A stretch of DNA of 64,000 nucleotides from Rhizobiaceae bacterium. Lineage in GTDB: Bacteria > Pseudomonadota > Alphaproteobacteria > Rhizobiales > Rhizobiaceae. Position numbers and translations under genes: made by a program. Position 1 is the stretch's first letter. The number at the start of each line of letters is the position of its first letter. This document shows positions 33,815-43,938 of the stretch, in pieces. The stretch is from positions 1 through 64,000 of the forward strand of contig JAMLJA010000010.1 of NCBI GenBank assembly GCA_023953905.1, read 5' to 3'. The notes below the pieces were generated by a model. The model saw only the letters and a program-made list of their open reading frames with translations. It did no database searches and was not told where the DNA came from.

Positions 33815-35797
33815 TCAGAAGCGGGTCGTCATGCCGAGAAAGTAACGGCGACCGTCGACATAGTCGTTATCGAAGGTCACATTGCCGACATTGTATATGC
33901 CGAAATGCGCTTCCGCATTTTCGTTGAACTCATAGTTGAACCCAATGTCGACGATAAGGTGGTCGGGTACCCGTGACGCGGCCGTATCGAACGTCTCGCT
34001 GCGATATTGCGCTTTGCCCCAGACGCTGAGAGCGGCGGTGGTGTGCCAGTCGAGCCCAAGATTGGCCACGTGGACGGGCAAGTTGTTGAAACGCTCGCCA
34101 ACGTTGGCGCCTTTGGTAATGCGGCTGTCAGCATAGGTATAATTAAGCGAAACATCGACGTCGTGGATGGGGAAGTCTAGCGTCACCTCTACGCCATTGA
34201 GTTCCGCGGCATCACGGTTGACGTACTGGGCAATGTATTCGCGCCCACGGCAAGTCAGTCCGATCACATCCTCGCAGATACGTTTACGGTCGATCTTGTT
34301 CTTGAAGCGGGAGTGATAGGCGGTGACGCCGAACTGAAAGCCAAGATCGCTCAGCCATACGGCGCCGATCTCGTAGTTGGTACTCTCCTCAGGCTTGAGA
34401 CTGGTGTTGCCCTGATCCCAGCCGCGACCACCTCCAGCCGGCTCAATGATGTTGTTATCGGCCTGCTTGAGTTGTGGCACCTTATAGCCGCCGCTCATTC
34501 CGCCCTTCACGATCAACGAAGGGGATACGTCCCATACGCCGTATACCCGTGGCGTGAAATGCGATCCGTAGCGTTCGTTCCGGTCATAGCGCAGTCCCAG
34601 CGTCGCGGTAAAATCGTCACGGAGATGCCAGTTGTTCTCTGCAAACACCGCCGCGTTCCAGCGTGTCATAACCGGATCGAGACCGGCTGGAAGCCGAAGC
34701 GGCGAATGACGGGTCTCCTCCGAGCGGAAATCACCACCGATAGTCAAATCGTGACGGCCGAGGGTGACATTCGTCTTGCTGTTCGCGTTGAACTGACTAT
34801 AGCCGGACTCGTAGTCTCCATTGGCAAAGCTAACGTCTTCGTAGTTGACGAACGAGTTTGTCTCAAAACCGTCGCCCCACAGCCATCCATGGTTCAGGCT
34901 ATAGTTCATACGCTCAACTTCGACGCCTCCGGTAGGGCCGCGGCTGGATTCGGAGGTATATGTATTCCGTGCGATTTCCAGCGCCGCATTCTGGCTTTCG
35001 TTGATCTTCCAGCTTAGCCGGCCGCCTAGATTGTCGCGGCCGACATCCTGCAGCGATCCATCCGTCAGCAGGTGGTCGAAGCGGTCATGCAGCGAGCCGT
35101 AGAGGGTTAACCCCAGAACATTGGGGATCAGCGGGCCGCTGAGATGGAACCGGCCTTCGTAAGAACCGCCCTCGTCGCCATCCTCGTGGATCGTTGTTCC
35201 GCCAGTAATACTTCCCGTCCAGACGTCGGAGACGGGCTTCGTAATGATGTTGATGACGCCGCCCAGAGCGGCGGTCCCGTACAGCGACGACATCGGACCA
35301 CGAATGATCTCGATCCGCTCGATCGCCGCTGGCGGTGGAAGATTCGTCGTGCCGACGCCGACGCCGAAGCCGTTGTAGGTCGCCTCGTTTGAGTTGCCGA
35401 CCGGGCGCCCGTCGACCATCATCAGCACGTATGTTTCGCCCATTCCGCGCATCGAGATAGACGCGGAGCCCGACTTCGCAGATGTCGTTCCTAGGACGAC
35501 ACCCGGCACGTCGCGCAGCACGTCCGCCACCGAGGCGTAGGGCTTCGAGTTGATCTCTTCCGCATCGATGACCGTTACCGTCGCCGGAGCTTCTGGGACC
35601 GTCTGTGCGCTGCCGGTGGCCGTTACAACCAGAGTTTCCAGCGTGATGGAATTCTTTTGGCCGCTGTTCTGCAGTTCGCCCCCGTCCTCCTCCTGCGCAA
35701 AGGTGGCCGTCACGCCCGGCATTGCAATGACCAGTGGAACTGCCAGAAGTGCCGACTGTATGATCGCGCAGGTAGCCCCATTCAATAACTTGCCCAA
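33815..35797 (-). CDS. TonB-dependent outer-membrane receptor (CirA/FepA-like siderophore or haem receptor)
   Basis: A 660-residue receptor: signal peptide, TonB-box-like ETLVVTATG, plug domain (VADVLRDVPGVVLG, IEIIRGPMSSLYGTAALGGVINI) and a 22-strand-type barrel ending in Phe (GMTTRF). SLKPEESTNYEIG and GYKVPQLKQ are closer to CirA/FepA than to the FRAP/NPNL haem receptors. The start is probably the TTG at 35797, with AGGAG 8 bp upstream; a longer frame begins at a TTG at 35860. It is convergent with the hmu-like operon. Confidence 0.85.
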   Translation of the reverse strand: MGKLLNGATCAIIQSALLAVPLVIAMPGVTATFAQEEDGGELQNSGQKNSITLETLVVTATGSAQTVPEAPATVTVIDAEEINSKPYASVADVLRDVPGVVLGTTSAKSGSASISMRGMGETYVLMMVDGRPVGNSNEATYNGFGVGVGTTNLPPPAAIERIEIIRGPMSSLYGTAALGGVINIITKPVSDVWTGSITGGTTIHEDGDEGGSYEGRFHLSGPLIPNVLGLTLYGSLHDRFDHLLTDGSLQDVGRDNLGGRLSWKINESQNAALEIARNTYTSESSRGPTGGVEVERMNYSLNHGWLWGDGFETNSFVNYEDVSFANGDYESGYSQFNANSKTNVTLGRHDLTIGGDFRSEETRHSPLRLPAGLDPVMTRWNAAVFAENNWHLRDDFTATLGLRYDRNERYGSHFTPRVYGVWDVSPSLIVKGGMSGGYKVPQLKQADNNIIEPAGGGRGWDQGNTSLKPEESTNYEIGAVWLSDLGFQFGVTAYHSRFKNKIDRKRICEDVIGLTCRGREYIAQYVNRDAAELNGVEVTLDFPIHDVDVSLNYTYADSRITKGANVGERFNNLPVHVANLGLDWHTTAALSVWGKAQYRSETFDTAASRVPDHLIVDIGFNYEFNENAEAHFGIYNVGNVTFDNDYVDGRRYFLGMTTRF

Positions 35798-36026
35798 TAT
35801 ACTCTCTCCTGTGCTTCCAACGCGTCCATAGCCGCGCCAAAGTTGCCCGACTGTCGACAAGCACCTGCTCTTTCCCTTTCCAGGATACCTTCGGGCTTGT
35901 CGGTCGGGACTGGCTAAGGCTGAAAAAGTGTCGTCGACAGAATCCCCGCGTTCGGGCGCTCCGACTGGACCGCCCTCGCCAGATCCATCGTTCAGGCCCG
36001 GATCTCTGCGAGACGAAACCTAAACA

Positions 36027-36041
36027 TGAGTCATCATATCA
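36027..36041. promoter_or_regulatory. Putative iron-responsive operator between receptor and SIP genes
   Basis: TGA-GTCATCATA-TCA; the complementary strand reads AACTTGA-N9-TCAT like the site at 30219. It lies 230 bp before the receptor start and 183 bp before the siderophore-interacting protein, in their 426-bp divergent gap, which otherwise shows no gene. Confidence 0.4.
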
Positions 36042-36223
36042 AGTTAAATCCCAGCCTCGTCAACCCCACGAGAGACGGTGAATGCCGGGCCATTTCGAAA
36101 ATATGAGTGAGACACACCAGTTTATTGATTTTCGCATTCGGGAGGGATATCGAAGGGCTGATCAAACCGACCTGAAGTTCTCTACAGCAAGGCTGCAATT
36201 CCCTCGACCATAGGAAGCAATAG

Positions 36224-36967
36224 ATGGATACCGCATCATCCCCAGTACGCCGCCCTACTCTACGCGAATGGAAATTTTCCGTTGTCGAAGCATTTGATGT
36301 AACGCCGCGGATGCGTCGCGTTGCTCTTTCGGCCGACGATATCGATGAGCTCGAATACCGGCCGGGTCAGGCTCTCGTGATGCAAATGCCCCTGCCCGAA
36401 GGAGGGACCGGCCGCCGCGACTACACCATCCGTTCATTCGACAAGGCCGCGAAGCGTCTGGAGGTGGATTTCGTTCTCCATGGGGACTCCCCAGCTCCGA
36501 CCTGGGCGCGCAATGCGACGGCCGGAGACGAGATCGTCACACGCGGCCCGCGCGGCCGTACAGTATTCAATCCTTCCGCCGACTGGCATCTGCTTTGCGG
36601 CGACGAGACCTGCATTCCTGCGATCCTGCATATCGTCGAGAACATGCCGGCAGGGACGCGCGCCTTCGCTTTTATCGAGGTATCCGGCGCCGAGGACGAG
36701 CAGAAACTGACGACGCGTGCTGATGCGAAGATCGAATGGATTCATCGCGACGGGGCGCATGCCGGCCCAAGCTCGATCATGCTCGACCGCATCGCCAGCT
36801 TCGCGTTTCCCGCAGGAGACGGTTTTGCCTATCTCATTGGCGAAACCAGCAATGTGCGGGCACAACGCCACCATCTAACCGCACGCGGCTTCACCCGCGA
36901 CAGGATTTCGTCGGAAGGCTATTGGCGGCCAGGCCGCATCGGCGGTCACGACCACATCGAGGACTGA
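36224..36967 (+). CDS. Siderophore-interacting protein (FAD-dependent ferric-siderophore reductase)
   Basis: A 247-residue ViuB/SIP-family flavoprotein. The FAD-binding segment GGTGRRDYTIRSFD (RxYT motif) and the following WARNATAGDEIVTRGPRG are typical, and the C-terminal NAD(P)H-binding half ends in RDRISSEGYWRPGRIGG. It reduces ferric siderophore in the cytoplasm to release iron. It is divergent from the TonB receptor. Its presence favours a siderophore ligand for the adjacent uptake system, or a mixed iron island. Confidence 0.88.
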   Translation: MDTASSPVRRPTLREWKFSVVEAFDVTPRMRRVALSADDIDELEYRPGQALVMQMPLPEGGTGRRDYTIRSFDKAAKRLEVDFVLHGDSPAPTWARNATAGDEIVTRGPRGRTVFNPSADWHLLCGDETCIPAILHIVENMPAGTRAFAFIEVSGAEDEQKLTTRADAKIEWIHRDGAHAGPSSIMLDRIASFAFPAGDGFAYLIGETSNVRAQRHHLTARGFTRDRISSEGYWRPGRIGGHDHIED

Positions 36968-37193
36968 GCGAGGTCTCGCTGACATTCAGTCTTTCCAGAC
37001 AGTTGTTCAGGCTGCGCGGACCGGACGCCGTCGCTTCGGCACGTCCATCAGAGTAAGAGAAAGCTCACCATCGGCCTCAGCCTGGCGGCTACGTGGCGCA
37101 AGGGAAACCGTCCACATGACGAGGCAGATGCAACATCAGCTTCGATGTCGAAGTGTCCAAGATGGCGGAGAATTGTGGCCGAGGAGAACTCTT

Positions 37194-37367
37194 ATGGGTC
37201 ACCACGTGTTCGATGATGCCAGCCGCGAGCGCGCAGCTTGGAACGCCGGAAAGAAGGTTGGCACCAAGCGCCCGTTCACCCAGAGGCAAATCTGGGCGAT
37301 CTGCTTCTTCCTTGATCGCCAGAGGCGCATCCGGGACCGAGCCGGTTCGACCATGCACGCCACATGA
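37194..37367 (+). pseudogene. Truncated tyrosine integrase (N-terminal fragment)
   Basis: Starting at an ATG with a GAGGAGA ribosome site, 50 codons match the N-terminus of a common proteobacterial site-specific integrase (VGTKRPFTQRQIW, FLDRQRRIRDRA). The match stops at the point where intact relatives continue toward the catalytic domain, and 7 unrelated codons lead to a stop. No catalytic Arg/His/Tyr remains. The flanking gaps 36968-37193 and 37368-37435 show nothing else. It marks an old mobile-element insertion or deletion. Confidence 0.7.
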
Positions 37368-37435
37368 GCACGAGGCGATATGATCGCGTCAGATAAGATA
37401 GCCGCGAAAGTGGACAGAAGCCGCTCAGGGTCTCG

Positions 37436-38137
37436 TCATTGGCGTTTTCGACAATGGATCTCGGCCGCCATCAGTTTCTGAATTTGCCATAGGTTGCGGT
37501 CGCGAATGCCGTGTTCCTCCAACTTTGTGATGGTGTTGAACGCATACTGGGCGGCGGAACCCCAGTGCCCTGCGGCGCGGGAAAGTACGCTGGCGACTTC
37601 AGCGAGAGGTCGCTTGCCGGCATAGGCTTTTCCACTGCGCAAAGCGACGAAGGCGAGGGCCTTCAAGCGTCCTTCTGCTGTGGAAACCGTTATCCATCGA
37701 GGCACGTTCGTTGGCGGATTCGCGTCGATCTCACGCTCAAGCAGCCGGGCGATCTGACCGTGCTTGTTCTCGGGGGGCAGGCGATAGGCGATGCCCACGC
37801 AGGTTCCGCCATGGTCGAGCGCCAGCATGAGTGCAGGCAATTCGCGGGTGCCTCGCCAACGTGTCAATTTCAGACAGAACGACCGGTGCCAGCCCGCCGC
37901 AACAGCTCGGCATTGTTCGACCGGCTCAAACTCTGGATTCCAGATAAGGGAGCCGTATGCGAAGACCCATAGGTGCTCCGGATCGTGTTCGGCCAGGACC
38001 GCGTCGGCCATCGCCGCGAAGTCGCCTGCCGTATGTTCGGTCGTGCCGGCCTCCGGACCGGGATCCGGCTCTTTGCGTTCAACGAGCGCGACGAGTTCAG
38101 CGGTCAGTTGCATGGCGTCCCTCATGTTCGGAACCAT
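37436..38137 (-). CDS. Gamma-glutamylcyclotransferase, ChaC family
   Basis: A 233-residue ChaC-like protein. WVFAYGSLIWNPEF contains the family's YGSLIW substrate-binding loop, and the LLEREIDANPP segment provides the expected acidic residue. It cleaves gamma-glutamyl dipeptides, probably glutathione, to 5-oxoproline. Neither in-frame ATG (38137 or 38125) has a clear ribosome site. It stands alone between the integrase fragment and a gene remnant, with no functional link to its neighbours. Confidence 0.85.
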   Translation of the reverse strand: MVPNMRDAMQLTAELVALVERKEPDPGPEAGTTEHTAGDFAAMADAVLAEHDPEHLWVFAYGSLIWNPEFEPVEQCRAVAAGWHRSFCLKLTRWRGTRELPALMLALDHGGTCVGIAYRLPPENKHGQIARLLEREIDANPPTNVPRWITVSTAEGRLKALAFVALRSGKAYAGKRPLAEVASVLSRAAGHWGSAAQYAFNTITKLEEHGIRDRNLWQIQKLMAAEIHCRKRQ

Positions 38138-38238
38138 ACGTCAATGGTGAGATGAGAATCCAGCCTCCGCACAGCAAGCAAAGATCAGAGGCGAGGATCA
38201 TCCCTTCAAGTGAAGGTGATAGACCTTGTTGACGATCT

Positions 38239-38463
38239 TCAACTCACCGTCGCTGCATCAATGGTAATGTCGAGCAAGCAGACTTTCCAGTTGGGGCAAC
38301 TGTTCGGTGGCAGTCCCGCGCCGGTCACCTCATCCACATAGGCGTCGACATCCAGCCATTCGACCGCGCCCTGATATGGCACTTGAATGGCGAATGGCCG
38401 GTTTAGGCCGTCGCCATCAACCCGCGGACGGCCCCGAATCGGACAATCACCTCCCGACCAACT
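38239..38463 (-). pseudogene. Probable gene remnant without a start codon
   Basis: The minus strand is open for 75 codons and reads like real protein (IQVPYQGAVEWLDVDAYVDE, LPPNSCPNWKVCLLDI), ending at a TGA at 38239. No ATG exists in the frame, and a stop precedes it. It looks like the C-terminal piece of a lost gene. I do not recognise the family. The rest of 38138-38594 shows nothing. Confidence 0.35.
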
Positions 38464-38594
38464 CTAACAGATACGTATCCATCGTCGAGTGAACCGGCAC
38501 TCAACATTGCTAGCGGCAAAACAAATTCGAGCGTCCTCCCAGGCGGCTATTTCAAGCAGCCGCCCGGCTGGATTTGCACACTTCGGAAGCTGGC

Positions 38595-40241
38595 CTAGGC
38601 CTGCTCAAACCATACGTCTTGCAGGTCCATCTGGAAGGTCTGGTGCACACCGTATCCCTTCACTTTCGGATTCGCGTGGCTGAACAGTTTCTGCCAGAAC
38701 GGCTGGATGATGACGCCGGAATCCTGCAGGATCTGCTCGAGATCCTTCATTACTTCCTTGCGCTTCTCCGGATCGCTGATCGACAGGGCATCCTTCAGTT
38801 TCGCGTCGAACGCCGGGTCGGAATAGGCGCTTTCGTTCCACGCTTCGCCGGTGCGGTAGCCGAGCGCCAGGATCTGCACGCCAAGCGGACGCATGTACCA
38901 GATGGTCATCGAGTAGGGATACTTCGTCCAGTCGTTCCAAAAGGTCGAGCCCGGCAGTACCGTGCGCTTCACCTTGATGCCGGCATCGCGCAGCTGGGCG
39001 GCGATGGCGTCGCCGGTGCTCTTCTGCCAGTCGTCTTCAAGGGTGATGAGCTCGTGTTCAAAGTCGGCTTGCCCCGCCTCGGCCATCAAAGCCTTTGCGC
39101 CCGCCGCGTCACGGGTCTTCTTCGGCAGCGGGTAGTATTCCGGATGGATTGGCGCGACGTGATGGTTCTCACCAACGACGCCGCGGCCATTGTAGCCCAG
39201 CTGCAGGACGACCTCGTTGTCAACCGCCATCTGCAGCGCATTGCGCACGCGCTTGTCGTCATAGGGCTTTTGCATGACGTTGGTGCGTGCCACTAGCGTG
39301 GTCGCGGTCGACACCTCGGACTTGGCCAGGCCAAAATTGTCGAGGATGTCGATGAAGTCGGCCGGCGTCTCGAAGTTTATGTCGACTTCGCCGGATTCAA
39401 AGGCGTTGACCGTCGTGGAGAAGTCGGTTCCGTAGTCGATGAACTCGACACTGTCGAGCAGCGCCTCGCCGCCCCACCAAGTGCCCCTCTCGCGCCGCTT
39501 CACGACTGCCTTCGTTCCGACGTCGTAGGAGACGAGCTCGAAAGCACCTGTGCCGATCGGATTGCCGATGGGATCGTCGCCGGTGAACGATCGATGCACG
39601 ACAAGGGCCGGGTAGTCGGTCAGGTTCGGTATGATCGAGATGTCAGGAGCGCTGAGCTTCAGCTTAATGGTCTTGTCGTCAACCTTGGTGATGGCGCCCT
39701 CGGCAGCTTTGCCGGTCTTCTCGTCAATCAATCCGCCGACGCGGGCGGCCATCGAATTGCCGGCAACGTCTTTTTCGGCCCAGCGGTTGAGATTGTAGAC
39801 GACGTCGTCGGCGTTGAATGCGTCACCGTTTGTCCAGGTCACGCCCTGGCGGACATGGAGCACGTACTCCGTCGCATCTTCGTTGACCTCCCAGCTTTCA
39901 AGCAGCACCGGCTCGAAGGTGAATTCGCGGGTGTAGCGCACCAGCGGCTCGAGCCAAGTGCGAGAGATGTTTGCGAGCTCGACCCAGTCGTAGTTGCGTG
40001 GGTCCTTCTGGCCTTTCACAGCCATGGCGACACGCAGAGTGCCGCCCTTGGTGCCCTGCTGGGCGCGGGCCGGCGTCGGTGCCGCAAGGCCGATCATGCC
40101 ATAGGCCAGCGCGGTCGAGGCGCCAAACGCGCTGGCCAGCGCCAGGAATTCGCGCCGGTCCATTTTGCCGTCACGGGTGTCAGCGGCCATTTTCTCGATG
40201 GCGACCGGAACGGCGCTACCATTGCTCCTGAAAAATCGCAT
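38595..40241 (-). CDS. Family 5 ABC transporter substrate-binding protein (DppA-like)
   Basis: A 548-residue peptide/nickel/opine-type binding protein. The N-terminus carries a Tat-like signal ([14 protein letters not shown], then a hydrophobic stretch to PARAQQ). Mature features include [25 protein letters not shown] and the C-terminal [19 protein letters not shown]. It lies 44 bp after the flavoenzyme gene in an amine-demethylation operon, so it probably binds a betaine or related compound. The usual permease and ATPase genes are absent downstream. Confidence 0.88.
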   Translation of the reverse strand: MRFFRSNGSAVPVAIEKMAADTRDGKMDRREFLALASAFGASTALAYGMIGLAAPTPARAQQGTKGGTLRVAMAVKGQKDPRNYDWVELANISRTWLEPLVRYTREFTFEPVLLESWEVNEDATEYVLHVRQGVTWTNGDAFNADDVVYNLNRWAEKDVAGNSMAARVGGLIDEKTGKAAEGAITKVDDKTIKLKLSAPDISIIPNLTDYPALVVHRSFTGDDPIGNPIGTGAFELVSYDVGTKAVVKRRERGTWWGGEALLDSVEFIDYGTDFSTTVNAFESGEVDINFETPADFIDILDNFGLAKSEVSTATTLVARTNVMQKPYDDKRVRNALQMAVDNEVVLQLGYNGRGVVGENHHVAPIHPEYYPLPKKTRDAAGAKALMAEAGQADFEHELITLEDDWQKSTGDAIAAQLRDAGIKVKRTVLPGSTFWNDWTKYPYSMTIWYMRPLGVQILALGYRTGEAWNESAYSDPAFDAKLKDALSISDPEKRKEVMKDLEQILQDSGVIIQPFWQKLFSHANPKVKGYGVHQTFQMDLQDVWFEQA

Positions 40242-40285
40242 GCTCTGCTCCCTTCTGTTTTCCCATCGGTCTTCAAAGGTCGTCG

Positions 40286-42340
40286 CTACAGCCTCATGGC
40301 GAAGCGGATGCCGTCGTAGATGGCTGCGTGGATGTTCCGCGACGCAACGGCGTCGCCGATTCGCACAAGCGTGTAGGACGCGCCGGCATTGTGTACCGGC
40401 AGGATCTCACCTCCCTTGACCAGCCGCTCGTAGTCAACAGCGCCAAGATTGCGCGAGTTGGGCTTGAGTGTGAGGTAGAGATCGTCCAAGGGTAGCGTGC
40501 CGTGCTCGACGACGACCTGATCGACCTGTCGTTCCTCACGGTAGTTGGTGGAGAAGTCCGAGCCGAGCGTGGCGACGAGGCGGTTGCCCTCGCGACGCAC
40601 CGCGTGCATCCGCGTGTTGATGGTGATGCGCACGCGATTGTCCTGAAAGGACTTCATGTAGGGCACATGGTTCATGCCGCCCATTTCAGGCGCGAAGAAG
40701 CGCTCGGGCGACACCAGTTCGAGCTTTGATCCGGCATGCGCAATGACCTCGGCCGCGCCCATGCCTTGGTGGCCGCCATTGTCGTCATAGAGCAGCACTT
40801 CGGCGGCGGGCTTCACCGCGCCGGAGAGGATATCCCAGGTTGACACGACGAGGTCTTCCCCTGCTGCCAGAGGCGGGTTCTGCGGCAGGCCGCCGGTTGC
40901 GATGACGACAACATCGGGGGACAGAGCCTCGACGTCATGCGCCTCCGCCCAGGTGTCGTAGCGAATCTCGACGCCGAGGTGCTCAAGCTCGGAAAGCCGC
41001 CAGTCGACGATGCCTATCAGCTCCTTTCGACGAGGGTTCTTGACGGCGAGCTGGATCTGGCCCCCCGCCTGCCCGGAAGCTTCGAGCACGGTGACCGAAT
41101 GGCCACGCTCGGCGAAAACCCGCGCGGCCTCCAGCCCGGCAGGCCCGGCACCGACCACGATGACCTTCTTCGCTGGACCGTCTGCGCGTGCGATGACATG
41201 TGGGATCGTCGCCTCGCGGCCGGTTGCGGCATTGTGGATGCATAGCGCCTCGCCGCCTTCATAAATGCGGTCAAGGCAGTAGGTCGCGCCGACGCAGGGG
41301 CGGATGCGGTGCTCCTGGCCGGAAAGCACCTTCTTCATAATATGCGGGTCGGCGATGTGCGGGCGAGTCATGCCCACCATGTCGAGCTTGCCGGTCGCGA
41401 TCGCATGCCGGGCGGTCGCGACGTCGGAGATGCGCGCCGCATGGAAGACGGGGAACTTTGTCGCGGAACGTACCTCGCCTGCGAAATCAAGGCTTGGGCC
41501 CGACGCCATGCCGGCGATCGGGATGACCTTGGTCAGTGCCGCATCGGTCTCGATCGTGCCGCGGATGATGTTGAGGAAATCGAATTTTCCTGAATCTGCC
41601 AGCCGACGGGCGATCTCGATGCCTTCGCTGCGCGAAATGCCCTGCTCGACGATCTCGTCGGCGACCATGCGGATGCCCACGATGAAATCCCAGCCGACGG
41701 CGGCGCGCACCGCGTCGATGACCCGGAAGGTGAAACGCAGCCGGTTGTCGAGCGAGCCGTTGAAGTCGTCCTCGCGAAAATTGGTCAGCGGCGACCAAAA
41801 GCCGTCCATCAGGTGGCCGTAGGATTCAAATTCGATGCCGTCGAGGCCCGCGGCCTGCATGCGCTGCGCCGCACTCGCATAGTCGGCGACGATGCGGTCG
41901 ATGTCCCAGTCCTCCATCGTCTTGGGAAAAGCGCGGTGCGCGGGCTCGCGGACGGGGGACGGGGCGAGGACCGGCAGCCAGTCGGCCTTGTTCCAACCGG
42001 TGCGGCGGCCCAGATGGGTGATCTGGATCATCACCTTGCAATCGTGCTCGTGGCAGGCGTCGGTCAGTTCGCGCAGCCAGGGCACAATCTCGTCGCGATA
42101 TGCTTGCAGGTTGCCGAACGCGGCCGGGCTGTCGCGCGACACGATGGCCGAGCCCGCCGTCATGGTCAGCGCGATGCCGCCCTTGGCCTTTTCCGCGTGG
42201 TAGAGCCGGTATCGCTCTTTGGGCATGCCATCGTCGGAATAGGCGGGCTCGTGGCTGGTCGACATCAGCCGGTTCTTCAGTGTCAGATGCCTGAGCTGGT
42301 AGGGCTGAAGGAGCGGATCGTTGCGGAGCGGAGCATTCAT
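40286..42340 (-). CDS. NADH:flavin oxidoreductase, N-methylproline/dimethylamine demethylase-like
   Basis: A 684-residue protein with an N-terminal FMN TIM-barrel (old-yellow-enzyme type, about 1-340), an iron-sulfur segment and a C-terminal FAD/NAD domain ([20 protein letters not shown]). This is the layout of trimethylamine dehydrogenase and of stachydrine-pathway demethylases. Of the four cluster cysteines, the second is Ala: C349, A352, C355, C367. It directly follows an MttB-family gene, so the pair probably removes methyl groups from a betaine such as proline betaine. Confidence 0.83.
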   Translation of the reverse strand: MNAPLRNDPLLQPYQLRHLTLKNRLMSTSHEPAYSDDGMPKERYRLYHAEKAKGGIALTMTAGSAIVSRDSPAAFGNLQAYRDEIVPWLRELTDACHEHDCKVMIQITHLGRRTGWNKADWLPVLAPSPVREPAHRAFPKTMEDWDIDRIVADYASAAQRMQAAGLDGIEFESYGHLMDGFWSPLTNFREDDFNGSLDNRLRFTFRVIDAVRAAVGWDFIVGIRMVADEIVEQGISRSEGIEIARRLADSGKFDFLNIIRGTIETDAALTKVIPIAGMASGPSLDFAGEVRSATKFPVFHAARISDVATARHAIATGKLDMVGMTRPHIADPHIMKKVLSGQEHRIRPCVGATYCLDRIYEGGEALCIHNAATGREATIPHVIARADGPAKKVIVVGAGPAGLEAARVFAERGHSVTVLEASGQAGGQIQLAVKNPRRKELIGIVDWRLSELEHLGVEIRYDTWAEAHDVEALSPDVVVIATGGLPQNPPLAAGEDLVVSTWDILSGAVKPAAEVLLYDDNGGHQGMGAAEVIAHAGSKLELVSPERFFAPEMGGMNHVPYMKSFQDNRVRITINTRMHAVRREGNRLVATLGSDFSTNYREERQVDQVVVEHGTLPLDDLYLTLKPNSRNLGAVDYERLVKGGEILPVHNAGASYTLVRIGDAVASRNIHAAIYDGIRFAMRL

Positions 42341-42369
42341 GCCTGGTGCGGTCTCTTCACTGGTTTGTG

Positions 42370-43926
42370 CTAGCTCACCACATCAGGCAGTTTCTCCTCG
42401 CGGCGCGCGATGAAGTCGCGCAGCCCTTCCGAGATGCCCTCGTCCATTTTCGGCGCCACGTAGTCGGCCAGCATCGCACGAGCCTTTTCGCGGCCCCGAG
42501 TGTCATGGTCCTTTGCACCCTCGGCCGACCACTGCTCAAACGCGTTGTAGTCCATGATCGAGGGCATGAAAAACGCCCTCTCGAAATGGTCGAGCGTATG
42601 CTGCGTGCCGAGGAAATGGCCCTGCGGACCGACCTCGCGGATCGCGGCCATCGCGTCCTTGAAGTCGTCGAAGGGTAAGCCGCCGGCATATTTGTACCAA
42701 CCGACCAACTGCTCGCAGTCAGTGGCGAACTTGGAGTAGCCGCAAGTCAGGCCTGCCTCCAGCCAGCCAGCGGAATGCCAGATGTAGTTGGCGCCCGCAA
42801 GGATCGCGGCGTGCATCAGCATGTTGGATTCGTAACCCGCCTGTGCGTCGTTGAGCTTGGAGCCCACGTGAAAGCCTGACGTGCGCCAGGGAAGGTTATA
42901 CTTCCGTGCCAGCGCGCCCATCAGATACATCATCTGCGCGGCCTCGGGCGTGCCGCCCATCGGCGCACCGGTCTTCATGTCGACGGTGACCATGAACTGG
43001 CCGTAGATTTGCGGCGAGCCGGGGCGAATGAGCTGGGTGAAGGCGAGCCCGGCCAGCGCCTCGGCATTGACCTGCGCCACTGCACCCACCGCCGATGCCG
43101 GCGTCGAGGCGCCGCAGAGCGCGAAGGGGGCGAGGATCAGCGGCTGGTTGTGCCGGGCGTAGACCTTCATCGCATCCAGCATGGTCGCGTCCCAGACCAG
43201 TGGCGAGTTGCAGTTTGTGATCGAGACGACGACCGTGTTGTCCTTGACGTAATCTTCGCCGAACACGATGCCAGCCATCGCCATTGTGTCCTCGGCGCGG
43301 TCCTTTGACGTGACGATGCCCATGAACGGCTTATCGGAATGGGTCAGCGCTGAGTGGATGATGTGCAGATGCCGCTTCGGCACGGCGATCTCCATCGGCT
43401 CGCAGATGATCGAGCTCGACGAGTGCAGCGCCGGCGCCATGTAGGCGAGCTTGTGGAAGTTGTTCAGGTCCTCCAGCGTGCCGTAGCGACGGTTGCCGTC
43501 AAGATCGCGGATGTAGGGCGCGCCATACATGGGGATGAAGATCGAGTTTCTGCCGCCGACCTTGACCGTCTTTTCCGGATTGCGGGCGTTGAGCGTGAAT
43601 TCCGACGGAATCTTCGAGACAAGGTCCATCAGTAGCGCGCGGTCGATGTGGACACGAGTGTCGCGCACGTCGGCGCCAGCGGCCTTCCACATCGCGATCG
43701 CTTCGTCGTCGCGGAATTCGCAGCCGACCTCTTCGAGGATCTTCAGCGATTCCTCGTGGATCAGCTCGACGGCCTCGCCAGGCACGATCTCGTAGACCGG
43801 GATGTTGCGGACAAGTGTCGGGAAAGAGGCGATGGGCGCGCTGCGCACCGCCTTGCGGCCGAGGCGACCGCCGGCGCGACGCTGGGTTGGGGCTTCAGGC
43901 GTTTCGATCGGGCTGGCGCTGTCCAT
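42370..43926 (-). CDS. Trimethylamine methyltransferase family protein (MttB-like, non-pyrrolysine)
   Basis: A 518-residue MttB-superfamily TIM barrel with no in-frame amber codon, so it is of the non-pyrrolysine branch acting on quaternary amines such as glycine betaine or proline betaine. Recognisable parts are ESLKILEEVGCEFRDDEA near the N-terminus and HSAGWLEAGLTCGYSKFATD in the C-terminal half. It is first in an operon with the flavoenzyme and the family 5 binding protein. No corrinoid protein or reductive activator is visible nearby. Confidence 0.85.
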   Translation of the reverse strand: MDSASPIETPEAPTQRRAGGRLGRKAVRSAPIASFPTLVRNIPVYEIVPGEAVELIHEESLKILEEVGCEFRDDEAIAMWKAAGADVRDTRVHIDRALLMDLVSKIPSEFTLNARNPEKTVKVGGRNSIFIPMYGAPYIRDLDGNRRYGTLEDLNNFHKLAYMAPALHSSSSIICEPMEIAVPKRHLHIIHSALTHSDKPFMGIVTSKDRAEDTMAMAGIVFGEDYVKDNTVVVSITNCNSPLVWDATMLDAMKVYARHNQPLILAPFALCGASTPASAVGAVAQVNAEALAGLAFTQLIRPGSPQIYGQFMVTVDMKTGAPMGGTPEAAQMMYLMGALARKYNLPWRTSGFHVGSKLNDAQAGYESNMLMHAAILAGANYIWHSAGWLEAGLTCGYSKFATDCEQLVGWYKYAGGLPFDDFKDAMAAIREVGPQGHFLGTQHTLDHFERAFFMPSIMDYNAFEQWSAEGAKDHDTRGREKARAMLADYVAPKMDEGISEGLRDFIARREEKLPDVVS

Positions 43927-43938
43927 GGCTTCCTATCC

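Noticed and set aside
42370..43926. Possible pyrrolysine-containing MttB
   Set aside because: The frame has no internal amber codon, so it belongs to the non-pyrrolysine branch.
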